From: Steinernema hermaphroditum | Taxonomy: Eukaryota > Nematoda > Chromadorea > Rhabditida > Steinernematidae | Direction: 5' to 3' | DNA: 64,000 bases | Assembly (NCBI GenBank): GCA_030435675.1 | Contig: CM059625.1 | Location: 2,418,001-2,482,000, forward strand | Part shown: in pieces, positions 11,701 through 23,700 of the stretch | Layout: each line of letters starts with the position of its first letter | How positions within the stretch are numbered: position 1 is the first letter of the stretch | The notes under the pieces: generated by a model | The model's input: only the letters and a program-made list of their open reading frames with translations | What the model was told of the DNA's origin: nothing | Databases searched by the model: none | Made by a program: the position numbers and the translations under genes

Positions 11701-14700
11701 AGTGGCCCAATTCGTGCACCCACCGAAGAATTCTTAGCAGAGCTCCGAAATATTAACGTCAGTGCAAAGGGGAACAGCCGTATTGGCGTAAATCTTTGCC
11801 AATGTCGATCGCCGGATATTCTGTTAGACTTGATCAAAGATCAGGGTGCACAGCGAGCCATGCCGTCCATTACGGAGATTGCCACAACCTCCGGTCAGGC
11901 CATACATCATCTACCACTTCTCTGTCTCGCTCAAATATCGGTTTATTGCATCGCCAATTCGGAGTCCATTGGTGGTAATGGTTCTTTATCAGAGGAAAAC
12001 ATGGAGTCGGTATGTTTTGTGGAGCACCTTAGAATTATGCAACACGGAGAGTTTTAGATAGGTGCCAAATTAAAGCACTATCTGGGCGATGCAAATTCGT
12101 CCGTCGACAAGGTCAAAGAACTGGTGTTCTACCTCGTGAAGCAGCTAGGTGCTCCAACGGCTATACAACGCAATGCCTCCGTACGACTGCTACGCCGCCT
12201 TCTAGGAGTAAGGCGTACCAAGTAGACTGCATTTCAATTCGTTCTTATTGCAGAACACGACGGACAGCGGCGTGCTGTCGAACTTGAGTGATGTGGTGCA
12301 CTTTGATGAGATGAAGCACGACATCTGCATGTCTCTTGCTTCCGAGGCATGCTCTGTTGAGTCCAGTGCCCGTCTTCTTATCGAGTATATCACGTTCATC
12401 AGAAACAACTTGGAAATTCAAGCGTGGCATGAGGCATGTGTTGGTTTTGGCCCCGTTTCATAGAAATTTTGTTCTAGGTTGCCACTAAACTAAGTCTGCT
12501 TGTGGATCATTCAGTTGAATCCCAAGATGCTGTGCACGAAGCTCTTATGGACTTCTATGCTGACTACGTGAACGCTGCCAGAACCGGAGAAGGGAAGATC
12601 GACTGGTCGTTTGACTCCACTACTGATATCGACAGATTGCGTGTGAAGTTCGCTGATTTTACGGTCTCGTTGACGGCACCGGCAGTTTCTGCAATGACGA
12701 AGCTGCTGTGTTCGGCTAAACAGGACTGTTCGGTTGAAGCGCTTGGGAACGGATTCACCACCTTAATGCAGTTGTGGTTCCCCACCGATGAAAGCAAGCG
12801 CCCCGTGGTTGAAAAGTACGACGAATCGGGAGAGCTTACGAAAATGGAGCTTCTACCCGCTGACTTGAAGAAAAAGATGTTATGTGCGAACGATGAACGA
12901 GTTGCAAGCGTGGCTCTCGAAGGAATCGACACCGCCGAGGCTCTGCGTTTCATTCGAGTCTTTGGTCTATCGTTGAAAGCCGCCCGAAAGCTACTGGAAA
13001 TTATCGAATCCGGCATTAGCGGTGTAACCGACTTGAATGAACTTAAAAAAGCAGCCCCGTTTATCGAATCGTATTCCGCTGACGTCGACATGGACACTCC
13101 AATGGTGAGCTCCGCGAATTCTCGCTAACTTGTAATTTGCGCATTTCAGTTCGCGGATCGCTTTAAATTGCTGTCCACTGACGTGAAGAAGGAAGGCGAC
13201 ATTCAAGAAGTTCCCGCCGTCGTTAACTTCGTTCCGTTCAATGGAAACGCTCGCGTCGAAGATGTGGACATGCGTGAGATCTGCGAGTTTCCCAACGAGA
13301 AAGCCGTGGAAGAATTTATGGAAGAAGCTATTGGTGAGAAACAAATGCAGCAATCTGACGACAGGATTAACTCACTGGGTGGCAATCAAAGCCCTAAATG
13401 GGCAAATTTCATGGTGGCAGTGTCCACAGACCCACAGGTGGCGCAATGGGCACTGTCAGCTCTGGATAAACGCTTGACACCGTTTCTTGAGAGGGACCAA
13501 GTTGACCTCCTAGTATTGCTAATGAGGTTGATGGATTGTGCAGCAAAGGTACGTTGCAGTGAGATCACTGACCGATCTATATAGTCGCATTTCAGAGCAG
13601 CGATTTGGCCATGTCCTTTGGCACGTTTGCCGAAAAAGTGGAAAAGATGTCAGAAGCGCCTGCATTTATTATATCGACTTTGCGAAAACTCCATTCAAAG
13701 CCCATGAAACCACAGTTTGGCTTCCGTCGCTCAGTTCCCGATGCGCAGGGAAAAGCGGGCATTGACCTAAGCATCCTGGACGCCGATGCCACTTTACGAA
13801 AGTTGATAGATATCGGTGGGACAGGACAACCGAGAACGGTCTTTCGACTCGTACGTTCACGCTCTTTCTTGCAGGGTCTTATTGTACGTTTTCAGAACGA
13901 TTTTGACATCAATCGCCTCATCAATCACTATGTCCTTCTTTGTCCCGAAATCGTGGACCATCCTGCGAGTTCCTCAGAAAACTCCGCCGCAGTCACCAAG
14001 ATCCGCCAGATGTTCGCCTCGAGCAGTGACGCAGTGCACCGACTGATCCTCGTCATCCCACACCGCGCGAAGAAGAGCGCCATAGAGTTCGTCTATGAAA
14101 CCGTACTCTCCGGCGTTGATGAACGTCTCAACGTCCCATTCGTTTTGGACTTCGTTGGCGCCTGCGTTCTTGCCGCAGATGTCGAGGCGAGGTGTCTGCC
14201 AAACGCGAAGCAAACCGCAATTTTCGTGGAGTACTTCATCGTCGAGCTCATGCAAATCGCAGCCAACACGTCGGCGTCCAAGAGAGAGCAGTCGACTTTG
14301 AAGCGGTTGACCGCAAACGCATCCGTGCTGGAGATCATCATCGCTGAATCAAAACAGAAGGACGACGTCATCCAGCAGTTGCTTGATCTGTTTAACGCAC
14401 AGTTGCTGAAATTGCCGGCATCCGTGGAGGACGAAAGAAAACTCGAAGCCGTAAAGCGCATCGTCTCGAAGCTTGCGTCCATCTTCCCTGTGTTTGCTCT
14501 CAACGATGCGTCGCTGTTGAAGAACGAGATTTCTCCGCCTACAGTGGAGAACATGGCAACACACGACCGCAACATGCATCAGCTCATTCTGGACATGTTC
14601 GTTAACTATGAAAAAACTAACGATCAATCGGCTAACGGTAAAGCATATCTGGAGAAATTGATGAATGATGCGAAGAACCAGCCATCCGTATTTGTCCGGT

Positions 14701-15270
14701 AAGTGACATCAAGAGCATGCATTTGGATCATTTTTGTTTTAGTCACATTCCTCTGCTCATTTCGAAATTGTACACGGTATCGCAGCTACCAATGGGAGTG
14801 AAACGGATGAAAGATGTTGGTTACTATGACGTTTTCGTCTTCATACTCAGGGCCATCGTAACGGCGGACCCGGAATCGTTTGAAACGGAAGCGGACATGC
14901 ACAAAGTTTTCGAATTCTATTTTGAGTACTTTAAGGTAAGCACTGGAAACATGAAAAGTCAATCGTCGTTTCTTTTTAGAACAAGATCAGCAAAACGAAG
15001 AGTGCTTACATCGAGCTTGTGAAGGTGCTCGCCGATGTCTGCTTGCTGTACATGGAAAGATGCAAAGCAACTGCTCAAGACTACCTGTTGAAAAAGATCA
15101 CCTATCTGATTGAAATGAAGAAATACTGTCACGATTACGTCGCACTTCGTCTCATCATCGACAGCTTGCCAAATTGTCCCGAGAAGCAAGCGTTGGCTAA
15201 CCAGCAATCGCGTCCACGCGACCATTACCAGCGCGATCCCAGGGATCGACGTGATTACTACAAGCGATGA
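8704..15270 (+). CDS. INTS1: Integrator complex subunit 1 (INTS1)
   Basis: Scaffold subunit of the nuclear Integrator complex, which cleaves snRNA precursors and terminates paused RNA polymerase II. Eighteen exons join in phase to 1,928 residues (human INTS1 is about 2,190): 8704-8853, 8897-9268, 9311-10140, 10190-10331, 10378-10551, 10607-10864, 10909-11131, 11179-11275, 11323-11658, 11703-12009, 12058-12207, 12254-12433, 12478-13104, 13150-13548, 13596-13850, 13896-14698, 14743-14935, 14980-15270. Family landmarks visible by eye include the WPIE..... DSLDKRGWID block, the CGF..FRAMATKRLDAWL block, YWKAW...Y.TLRM.....DYSFPP, and LWFP....LLP.DLKKKML. The N-terminus is Ser/Pro/basic and the C-terminus is Arg-rich (RDRRDYYKR). 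Intron 12434-12477 uses a GC donor, and 13851-13895 is a 45-nt in-frame intron. The exact start is the first in-frame ATG; a trans-splice site is possible but unproven. Confidence 0.92.
12434..12477 (+). other. GC-AG intron in INTS1
   Basis: The frame requires the exon to end at GAG (12433) with the intron starting GCATGTGTTGG and ending TTCTAG. Using the nearby GT at 12438 instead shifts phase and gives an immediate stop after the junction. Length is 44 nt, like the neighbouring introns. Confidence 0.7.
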
Positions 15271-15836
15271 CGGGATATCTCCAACAGTCGAACTACATAC
15301 ACATAGATGATCTTGGCTACCGGCGGGTGACAGAGTTCTGAGACAGTTCCCTTCTTTACATGTTTTCATGTTGTTTCGCTTGTGTGGAAGCTGTCATTTG
15401 TAATAAAATATTTAAAGAGTGACTACATCTCAGTACGAATGAAAAAGTATATTCCGAGACGAGCAATATCAATTCAAAAGTTTATCATTATATTAATGCA
15501 TGGTTCATACTCCATGCCGATAGCTGATACAGTCCATTTCTACGCGGAGAAAAAGAAGTTCTTGTCTGCACAAATGAAATAATGGGACTTTCAAAAAGAT
15601 ATATCCGAGTGGAACAGGCGAGTTATTGACAAGAGAAGTAATAGTTCTGCTTTAAAACAATACTTCACATGAAATCGCTTGGCAGGCTAAGATAACAGAG
15701 ATTCGTTTGGAGTGGATACGGCGTGAGATGTTAACCACAGAAGTGAGCGGTAGACCAGTATTGGAGGGTTGGTTGAGCAATTAAAAAATGGACTTAGTGA
15801 CAAGACATAGAAACGCTCATCGTATCTAGTGACATA
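15271..15836. other. Convergent 3' region between INTS1 and the F-box gene
   Basis: This holds the INTS1 3' UTR with a canonical AATAAA at 15402-15407, 132 nt past the stop codon. It also presumably holds the F-box gene's 3' UTR on the other strand, for which I see no canonical hexamer. No gene is evident. Confidence 0.6.
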
Positions 15837-17748
15837 TTAGACATGCATTCGAGGAGGACATGAAGAGGATCGAGTAGGACGCTTTGGCAATCTTTCATAT
15901 TTCAGCCTAATGCCTATGAAATATCTGTTCAACACCGGGTAGTATCGTTCCCGCCGTCGCAACAAATTCCTTCCCGATTGTGGATGAGCGCATCGACGAC
16001 GAGTCGTAAAAGTAACTCGCGTCAGATGTTCGTCAACGGTAATCTTATCGGTACAGCACCCATAATCTTCTAAAGAGGTTCCTGCCTCTTCAAGCTGCTC
16101 AAAGGTAAATGATCCGAGGAGTACTAACGTGAAGGTATCACAAGGAGGAGAAGGAATTCTAAAAAAATGAGTTTTGTAGGGAAAAGAAAGACGCAAATGA
16201 ACCCGATGACCGAAGAAGAGTCGTGAATGCAGTAGGCCAGGGTAATTGCAATTTTCTTGAGATCGACGTTGGCAACCCAAGCCATAATGACGTTCGTCAG
16301 AAATGGACATGCCTACAAAAGCTAGCTATCGTTTCAAGATATATCAACGTACAGTTATTATGGAGATGAGCGTCTCTGTATTATGAAACACGGTTCCTTC
16401 GCGCCAAAAATCCTGCTCTAAGTCCAGATGAACAAGATACGGCGCAGCATTGCAAATGTTGAGCAGTCCTGTAAGGCTTAGATTGCGAACATGGCGAAGC
16501 TCCAGTCTAAAATGTAACTGAGTTTCCTTGTGGTTTTCATCTTGCAGCGTACTTTGTCAGTCTGGGTGGTAGACACCAAGGAAAGTTGTCTGGAATCTTG
16601 CAATGGAGGAGAGCAAGGCTCTCAAGTCCTCGAAATAACGCAACAGCACTGATAAACGTGTACTCAAACTGATTGGGCGTCGTGTTTAGCGACACAGCAG
16701 AAAAGAGGAAGCTTTTCAAAGCCGGAGACAGGGCTGTCATTCGCTTGAATATTTCCACATCGCGGTCGACGTCAATCCAGCCTTTTAAGGCGATGAAGAG
16801 AGTTTTAAGGCGCTGATATGCGGACAGTGCGGACATCGTCTCTACCATCCAATTTTCTCCTATTTTGATGAACTGTTAAATATGCATTAAGTGTTACAGT
16901 TGTGTGCCTAACATGCCTTGTGCTCGGTGAACGAGATGATCAAGTGCGTTAGCCGCGGGTTATTTGGCAGAATACGCTCGACTTTGTACGGGAAGTGCTG
17001 AACCTGTAAATCAAAGAGTTCAGTCTGAAGAAGTTCATCGGAGAGCTGGCTGAAACACATCACGAGTGACTTTTCGTGCATCTCTTAAAGTACCTTAATG
17101 AATTGTTGAGGTTGTAGCCGCAATACTGTGTGCAACGATAGCGTAAGGCGAAAAGTTGGAGCTTCGTGTTTGTTTCCTCTTGCAATGACGTCAACGTATC
17201 AATGAAGTTCCTGATGGTCCGGGAATTGCAGTCGGCCAATATCTCGACAGCCTGCAAGGAACGACACTTTGCCATCATGCTAAATATGACATTTCCTCAA
17301 CTGTAGTTCTATGAAGGGGACAATACCTTTTTACCAGTTGAAGGCCAAACATCATTTGGGGTATATGCATCCTCAACTTGATCAGAGACTCGCCGCACTT
17401 GGTGAGGTAACTCACATAGTGATTCTTCCGCGGCACTTGCACTTGCCAATCTTTTTGAATGTCAAATGGCAGGGTCAGTTGGGTACGACGAGTATATGAA
17501 CGCAGTAGTGACTCTCGCCACCGATGGCATACCCTCTCCAGGGCCACGCGATCGGCAGACGAAAAATACGACAGAATTCTGTCGAGGTCCTGGTTAGGCA
17601 GCATATCGAACGGTGAAAGGGTCTCATCTTTGGCGATTGTACGTGAGGTGCTAGGTTGCGAGTCGGTCCGTCTTGAGCGCTTCGGCTTGGCTCGGCATTT
17701 GTCTTTGGCAGGAGTTCTCTTAGGCATTCTGTAACGGACTATATTCAC
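15837..17748 (-). CDS. F-box protein with leucine-rich C-terminal region
   Basis: A probable substrate adaptor of an SCF ubiquitin ligase. Seven exons on the minus strand join in phase: 17748-17327, 17279-17094, 17049-16917, 16872-16553, 16506-16353, 16312-16203 and 16158-15837 (548 residues). Residues 1-45 are basic and Ser-rich. The F-box is at about 46-81 (SPFDMLPNQDLDRILSYF, then ALERVCHRWRESL), which would bind SKP1. The rest has irregular leucine-rich stretches such as LRHVRNLSLTGLLNICNAAP, typical of F-box/LRR proteins. All six introns are 40-47 nt. Intron 16873-16916 has a GC donor (AAG followed by GCATGTTAGG), required to keep frame. The last two exons are the least certain. The target is unknown. 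It is convergent with INTS1. Confidence 0.8.
16873..16916 (-). other. GC-AG intron in the F-box gene
   Basis: Read on the minus strand, the exon ends AAG and the intron begins GCATGTTAGGC and ends TTTAACAG, 44 nt long. The alternative GT three bases further in would put the next exon out of frame. The donor AG|GCATGT is identical to that of the INTS1 GC-AG intron. Confidence 0.65.
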
Positions 17749-20700
17749 AGTGATCTTTCATCACAACGACGAATACTTTGTAAAACCGAACTTTGGCACA
17801 TAGTGTGTCTTTATCAAGATCATCCCTCAGCGACCATAACCGTCCTAATTAGTTACGGGATAATGAACGCAGTATAATCGCGACAGAATCTCATTATGAG
17901 CCGAAACTGTAACAGAAAACGGCACCACAAATGAATATTAGACATAGAAAATATCAAGAAATCAAGGCACAGTTCTCACGAATCGTGTGAAATTGAGTAC
18001 TAATTACCGACACGACGATGGCGGGGCTGTCGCCATGGCAATACTTCAATTACGTAATGCAAAAATCTCTCTGGGGCGCTCCATTTGATCTTTTGGCTGA
18101 TGACCAATATGCGTGCGTTAAAGTTGAATCAGTGCCTATGAGGTGAATGCACAGTGAACGGAGTTTCCGACAACAAGCCCATAATACAGATCCGTAATCA
18201 AGCGCAATTCAGTCATTTGTGTGCTGCTAACAGCACTAAGTTTAGTAAAGAGCCTTGGAGCTATTAGTGCGTCGTCAATTCCGTCGGCTTTGAACTCATT
18301 GATACATGAAATTAGATGCCCAAAGAAGTTAGCCATTATCGAAGTCCTCGCAGACACAACATAGTGCACAGCCTACCGTTTCAACAACACACACGTTATA
18401 AAGCAAAGGGATTCGAAAGTGATTCATAGCTATGATTCATGTTAGAGTGATCTCTACGTTGTGATCACATAGAAGTAGTCCATTATCATGATTGTGACGA
18501 GATTTGTTAGCCGTGCTGACCAACTGCCGAACCACATCGTATCCTTCTGGAACGGCGCCTATGAGTGTCAGTGATTTTCATTCGCCACACAATCAATGAA
18601 TTACTCAAAAGCAGAAGTTCCAGATGAACTCTCAGCCAATAGACACCACAGTATCCGATGGACGTCCAGAATCGGGATGTATCCAATAACAGTGCATCTG
18701 GATCCCCAGGCACTATTATCTGCAAAGAGAGTGGCTTTCAACTCGGCCAACTGAAACACGTCAAGCTCATCAGATCACTGATTTCACTACCTCCCTTCTT
18801 ACTCTCGTCTATAGGGTACGCCATTAGCATGGTTGTGCTCAACCAGTTTCTGCTCCAGAACACCAATGTGGCCTAGAATGCATACGACACTTTCAGCACT
18901 TTTTTGTCACATTGAGTATATTTAAAAACAGTTGCCTTCACTGCTTCCTAGATCTGCAGATCAAAATAAGCAGCATTCAGCTTATGAGTCCGAAGGCCTG
19001 TAGCGAAATAACTTTTCATTTATCAGCCTTTCTATTGACCACGTTCGTCCATCACATTTTCTACTTAAATAGCTGCAGCCATGGACGATTCAATCTCCAG
19101 ATTCGTGTGAAATGTATCCAATGACCATTGATGCTTTACTGTCCGCTTTTGTATCCAACATCGCTGATTTAGCAATTATGTTTCGTACACTTCTCTAATT
19201 CCTTTCGTTACACCCCAACGCCATCTCTTTGTATCGCTTAAGAACACCCACTGAACCGACAATTAAAGGTCGTAGTGCTCGTAGTAAGAAACATGATTCC
19301 CACACGATCTATGGCTTCCTTAGCCCCCGTTGAGAAAGATCGAAAAGGAATTTTCCACTCGGAGCATTGCCACCACGTTCAACGTCCGTGGTAGGTGATC
19401 CATTGACAAAGTACAGCGTCCACCTGCTCGACGGTATGCCCAAATCCGCGCTTCCCTATCGATCGGCGTGAAAACGGGATACCGTCTGATTCGTTTGTTG
19501 ACGCTGTTTTTGGACGGAACAAAACACTACGTTTCGCCCACGGGCGGTTGCCCCTATCGGCGCTGGAGATTGTAACTAACGTCTGTTCACGTGATTGTCG
19601 TACGCGCTCTTTGGTGCTCCATTCGCACTTTCTCCTTCTAATTGCAGCACGCTTTGACCCGCATGTCCGGCGCTTTAGATTGATAGGCAACCTTATGCAA
19701 AGGTGGTCACATGACGGTCGAGTAAAGAACGTTCCTGTCGCACTCTTTTTGGGAGTACCCTCAGCTGGTTGCCTTCCAGTGTGCACGCGTCGCTTTCATC
19801 ATTCTCACGCAGTGAATCGCTTTTTTACAATAAAAACCTCTTGCACGGCGTTCTTTGTACGACCTTCAGGCGTGCATAACACTGTTCATTTTGATCGCGT
19901 TTGTTAGGTTGCTCTCTGTTATTCTCTGCTCGTAGCTCGAGTAAATAGTCCTCTAATAGGGTCCAACTGTACGAGGCGAATTTAGCGAGCATCAAGGTTC
20001 CCAAGGTCTTATGCGAGGACTTAAGCGTGACAATCTCAAAAAGGCGATAAAGGTCCAAATGAAAAATATGTTTTGCGCAATCCACTAGGTTCGCAATTAT
20101 GTGAGGTTAATTTACCTTATCGTAACATCAAGGTTGCCAAGGTCTCATGCGCAAACTTAGGCGTGATAATATGAAAAGGCGGTCCAAATATGTTTTGCGC
20201 GCACATTAAACTCAGTACGCTGTTAGTATGCTGTAAATTTCGATTTATGATTTAATATAGACCTTCATAGTCAATATATTGTTCAAGGCACTGCTGAGCA
20301 AGTTCTTAAAGATAGTTGCGAATTTAGGCCGTGTTTCTGAACCCCTCAAACGGGAGCAGTCGGAATAGCGTTTGTTCTTTAATTGCCCTCGGATTCCATC
20401 AGGCCACTGATAAGCGATGGTCACTAGACCACGATAGAGACTCTATGTTTTTGTCAGTTCTTCTTGGTTTATTGTAGTTTGATAAGTAGGAAAAGAATCA
20501 TGAAAGAAGATGTACTATTACGCTTTGGAACCCTAGAGCGTGGTCAGGACATATAGCAACTATAAAAACGGTTACATTTTCTAATTTATATCTGTGGGTT
20601 TTAACAGCTTTTTAGCTTCGCATCATTGACTGTGGTGCTATATTGTGATCATACTGTTGGCAAGAATTGCTGAAAACACTACTTTACATAATTCGATGAC

Positions 20701-20791
20701 AACAACTCCATAATTCCCGATCTGTATTTGTGGCAGCTTGACATTTGATAGCGTTGTTCTGTCCATGAATTCCTTGTTTCCAGGGAGTAAA
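17749..20791. other. Intergenic region, no gene supported
   Basis: Several open frames of 70-135 codons occur (for example on both strands at 19.4-19.9 kb), but they overlap each other and match nothing I recognise. A direct repeat (19991-20079 and 20127-20202) is listed separately. The last 15 bases hold a likely trans-splice acceptor for methionine synthase (TTGTTTCCAG at 20773-20782). Confidence 0.5.
19991..20202 (+). repeat. Direct repeat, two copies of about 76-89 nt
   Basis: Copies at 19991-20079 and 20127-20202 share ATCAAGGTT.CCAAGGTCT, ATGCG, CTTA.GCGTGA.AAT, AGGCG, GGTCCAAAT and ATATGTTTTGCGC in the same order. The second copy has lost about 13 nt. The unit shows no coding potential. 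Confidence 0.75.
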
Positions 20792-23700
20792 ATGGTTCGC
20801 CGTGAAGAGATTTTCGAGAGTATCAAGAAAACATGTTCCGAACGGATAATGTTCATTGACGGTGCCATGGGAACGATGATCCAGCGCGAGCATCTGGAGG
20901 AAAACGATTTCCGTGGTGATCTGCTGGCTAAACACCATCTCCCACTTAAAGGAAACAACGATTTGCTCTCGCTCACTCGACCCGATATCGTCTATAAGAT
21001 TCACAGACTCTATTTGGAAGCCGGCGCTGACTTCATCGAAACGAACACCTTCAGTGGAACCACTATCGCCCAGGCGGATTACGGGTGCGAGCATCTCGTC
21101 TACGATCTTAATCGTAAATCTGCGGAGTTGGCAAAGAAGGCTTGCCAAGACGTTGAACGAGAGACAGGTCAGTGTATATTGTGGAGATTGATGCGTACGA
21201 AAAGTGATGGTTTGGAGAGATCGGAGATTGGAGAGCAATTTGGTGTTTCACGTGATGAAGTGCAAAAGGGAAAAATAGATCACGTGGCGAGAGGCAATCA
21301 CAGTGATTTGACTATAGCTCCAAAGAATAGGAACCAAAGGAACAAAGATAGATTCTAAATTGTGTTCATAAAATACAAATCAAGATGCAACAGTTTGTTT
21401 CAATCTGGTTCAGGTATCAGGAGATACGTGTGCGGTTCCATCGGTCCAACTAACAAAACCCTCTCCATCTCGCCGTCCGTCGAAAAGCCAGAGTACCGTA
21501 ACGTCAGTAAGTTTATGCACTCTCTCCCCGCGTTAGCGACTCCTTCTTTTAGCTTACCAGGAGCTAGTCACCGCCTATGGACAACAAGCTCGAGCGCTTC
21601 TTGATGGCGGAGCCGATGTGCTTCTCGTCGAAACGGTTTTTGATTCCGCCAACGCCAAAGCTGCTCTTTTCGCTATTCGCACAATTTTCGAAGAGGAAGA
21701 GGTCCCAGAAGTTCCGGTGTTCTTGTCCGGCACAATCGTTGACTTGTCGGGACGAACGCTGTCCGGCCAAACGGGAGAAGCCTTCCTGATCAGCACGAAG
21801 CAAGGCCAGTCACTGGCGGTCGGTCTGAACTGTGCTCTGGGCGCCAACGAAATGCGTCCTTTCATCGAGGCCATGGCGAATTTCACAAGTGATTTGATTA
21901 TTTGCTATCCTAATGCGGGTCAGTTTATACGATAGCTTTTGCAGATAGTTTCTTACCTTATTCAGGTCTACCCAACGCTCTTGGCGGCTACGATGAAATG
22001 CCGGAGGACATGGCAGAGGACATAAAGCACTTTGCTGAACAGGGCCTGGTAAGGAGGGCGCTGTTCTTGTGGCTAAGTTCATGCATGTCCTTCAGGTGAA
22101 TATTGTCGGTGGCTGTTGTGGTACCACTCCTGACCACATACGTGCCATGAAAGAGGCCTGTGACGGAATCGCTCCTCGTGATCCTCCAAAAAGCATGCAC
22201 CAAAACTCGATGTGCCTCTCCGGACTGGAGCCCATGATGGTAAACGAGTTCACCAACTTCGTGAACATCGGAGAGCGGTGCAACGTTGCCGGATCGCGGC
22301 GATTCTGCAATCTGATCAAACAGGAGAAGTACGACGAAGCCCTTAATGTAGCGCGCATTCAAGTTGAAAACGGCGCTCAAATTCTGGATGTGAACATGGA
22401 CGACGGTCTCCTCGATGGACCTTACGCTATCTCGAAATTTTTGCGACTGATCTCCTGCGAGCCGGATGTGGCGAAAGTGCCAATCTGTGTTGATTCTTCC
22501 GATTTCAACGTTATCATAGCCGGACTGGAATCGTTCCAGGGAAAGTGTATTGTTAATTCGATATCACTGAAGGAAGGAGAAGAGAAATTCATTGAGAAGG
22601 CGAAGATCGTGCAGCGATACGGAGCGGCTGTGGTGGTGATGGCATTCGATGAGGAGGGACAGGTTCGCTATTAACAGCTGATACATTGAAATACCTGCTG
22701 TGCGTTTAAAGAAAAGATAATTCAGAATCTGCCACCTTTCAAACTAATGGTGACTGGTTCACATAGTAGTAGTCTTTTAGCTGAACACGTAACCTGAAAA
22801 CTGGATTTTCCGTAATACAACTTCTTGCAGGCCGCCGAAACCGACCGAAAGTTCGAGATCTGTGAACGCTCATACCGTATCCTCGTCGAAGAAGTCGGCT
22901 TCAATCCAAATGACATCATCTTCGATCCGAATATTCTCACCATTGCTACTGGTTTGGAAGAGCATGCTAACTATGGCATGTACTTCATTGAGTGTTGCAG
23001 CCTAATTAAGGTAACCATCATTGTGTTGGGTGATCCATCCGTATTGTATTTAGGAAAATTTGCCTGGTGCTCACATCTCGGGCGGTATTTCCAACATCTC
23101 CTTCTCGTTCCGTGGCATGGAAGCCGTTCGCGAGGCAATGCACAGTGTCTTCTTGTTCCATGCTATTAAAGCGGGACTGGACATGGGTATTGTCAACGCC
23201 GGCGCGCTGCCGCTATACACTGATATTGAGAAAGAATTGCTGAAATTGTGTGAGGTAGGTTTTTGAACTTTTATGGGGATCAAACGTGGCCAGAACCCGA
23301 AATATTGAACGTCATTTGAATGTTCTAGGATCTTCTCTGGAATCGCGATCCCGATGCCACAGAAAAGATGCTTGTTCTTGCCCAACAACTCAAGAAAGGT
23401 GACAAGAAGGCCGCAGGCGATGCGGACCTTTGGCGACAGGAAAGCGTTGAGAAACGACTGGAATATGCCCTTGTGAAAGGCATCGATGCGTATGTGGTGG
23501 AGGACACGGAAGAAGCTCGTCTCTGCAAAGAGAAATATCCTCGCCCGCTGAACGTCATTGAGCAGCCTCTGATGAGCGGCATGTCCGTAGTGGGAGAACT
23601 GTTCGGTGCCGGAAAGATGTTCCTTCCGCAAGTCATCAAGTCGGCACGAGTGATGAAGAAGGCGGTGGCTCACCTTATTCCGTTCATGAACGCCGAGCGA

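Noticed and set aside
8704..15270. Reading the gene as symplekin
   Set aside because: The length, the two-exon N-terminal Ser/Pro region, and blocks such as YWKAW...DYSFPP and LDAWL match Integrator subunit 1, not symplekin.
19379..19907. Overlapping frames of 119-135 codons on opposite strands
   Set aside because: Neither resembles a family, neither has supporting splice sites, and each undermines the other.
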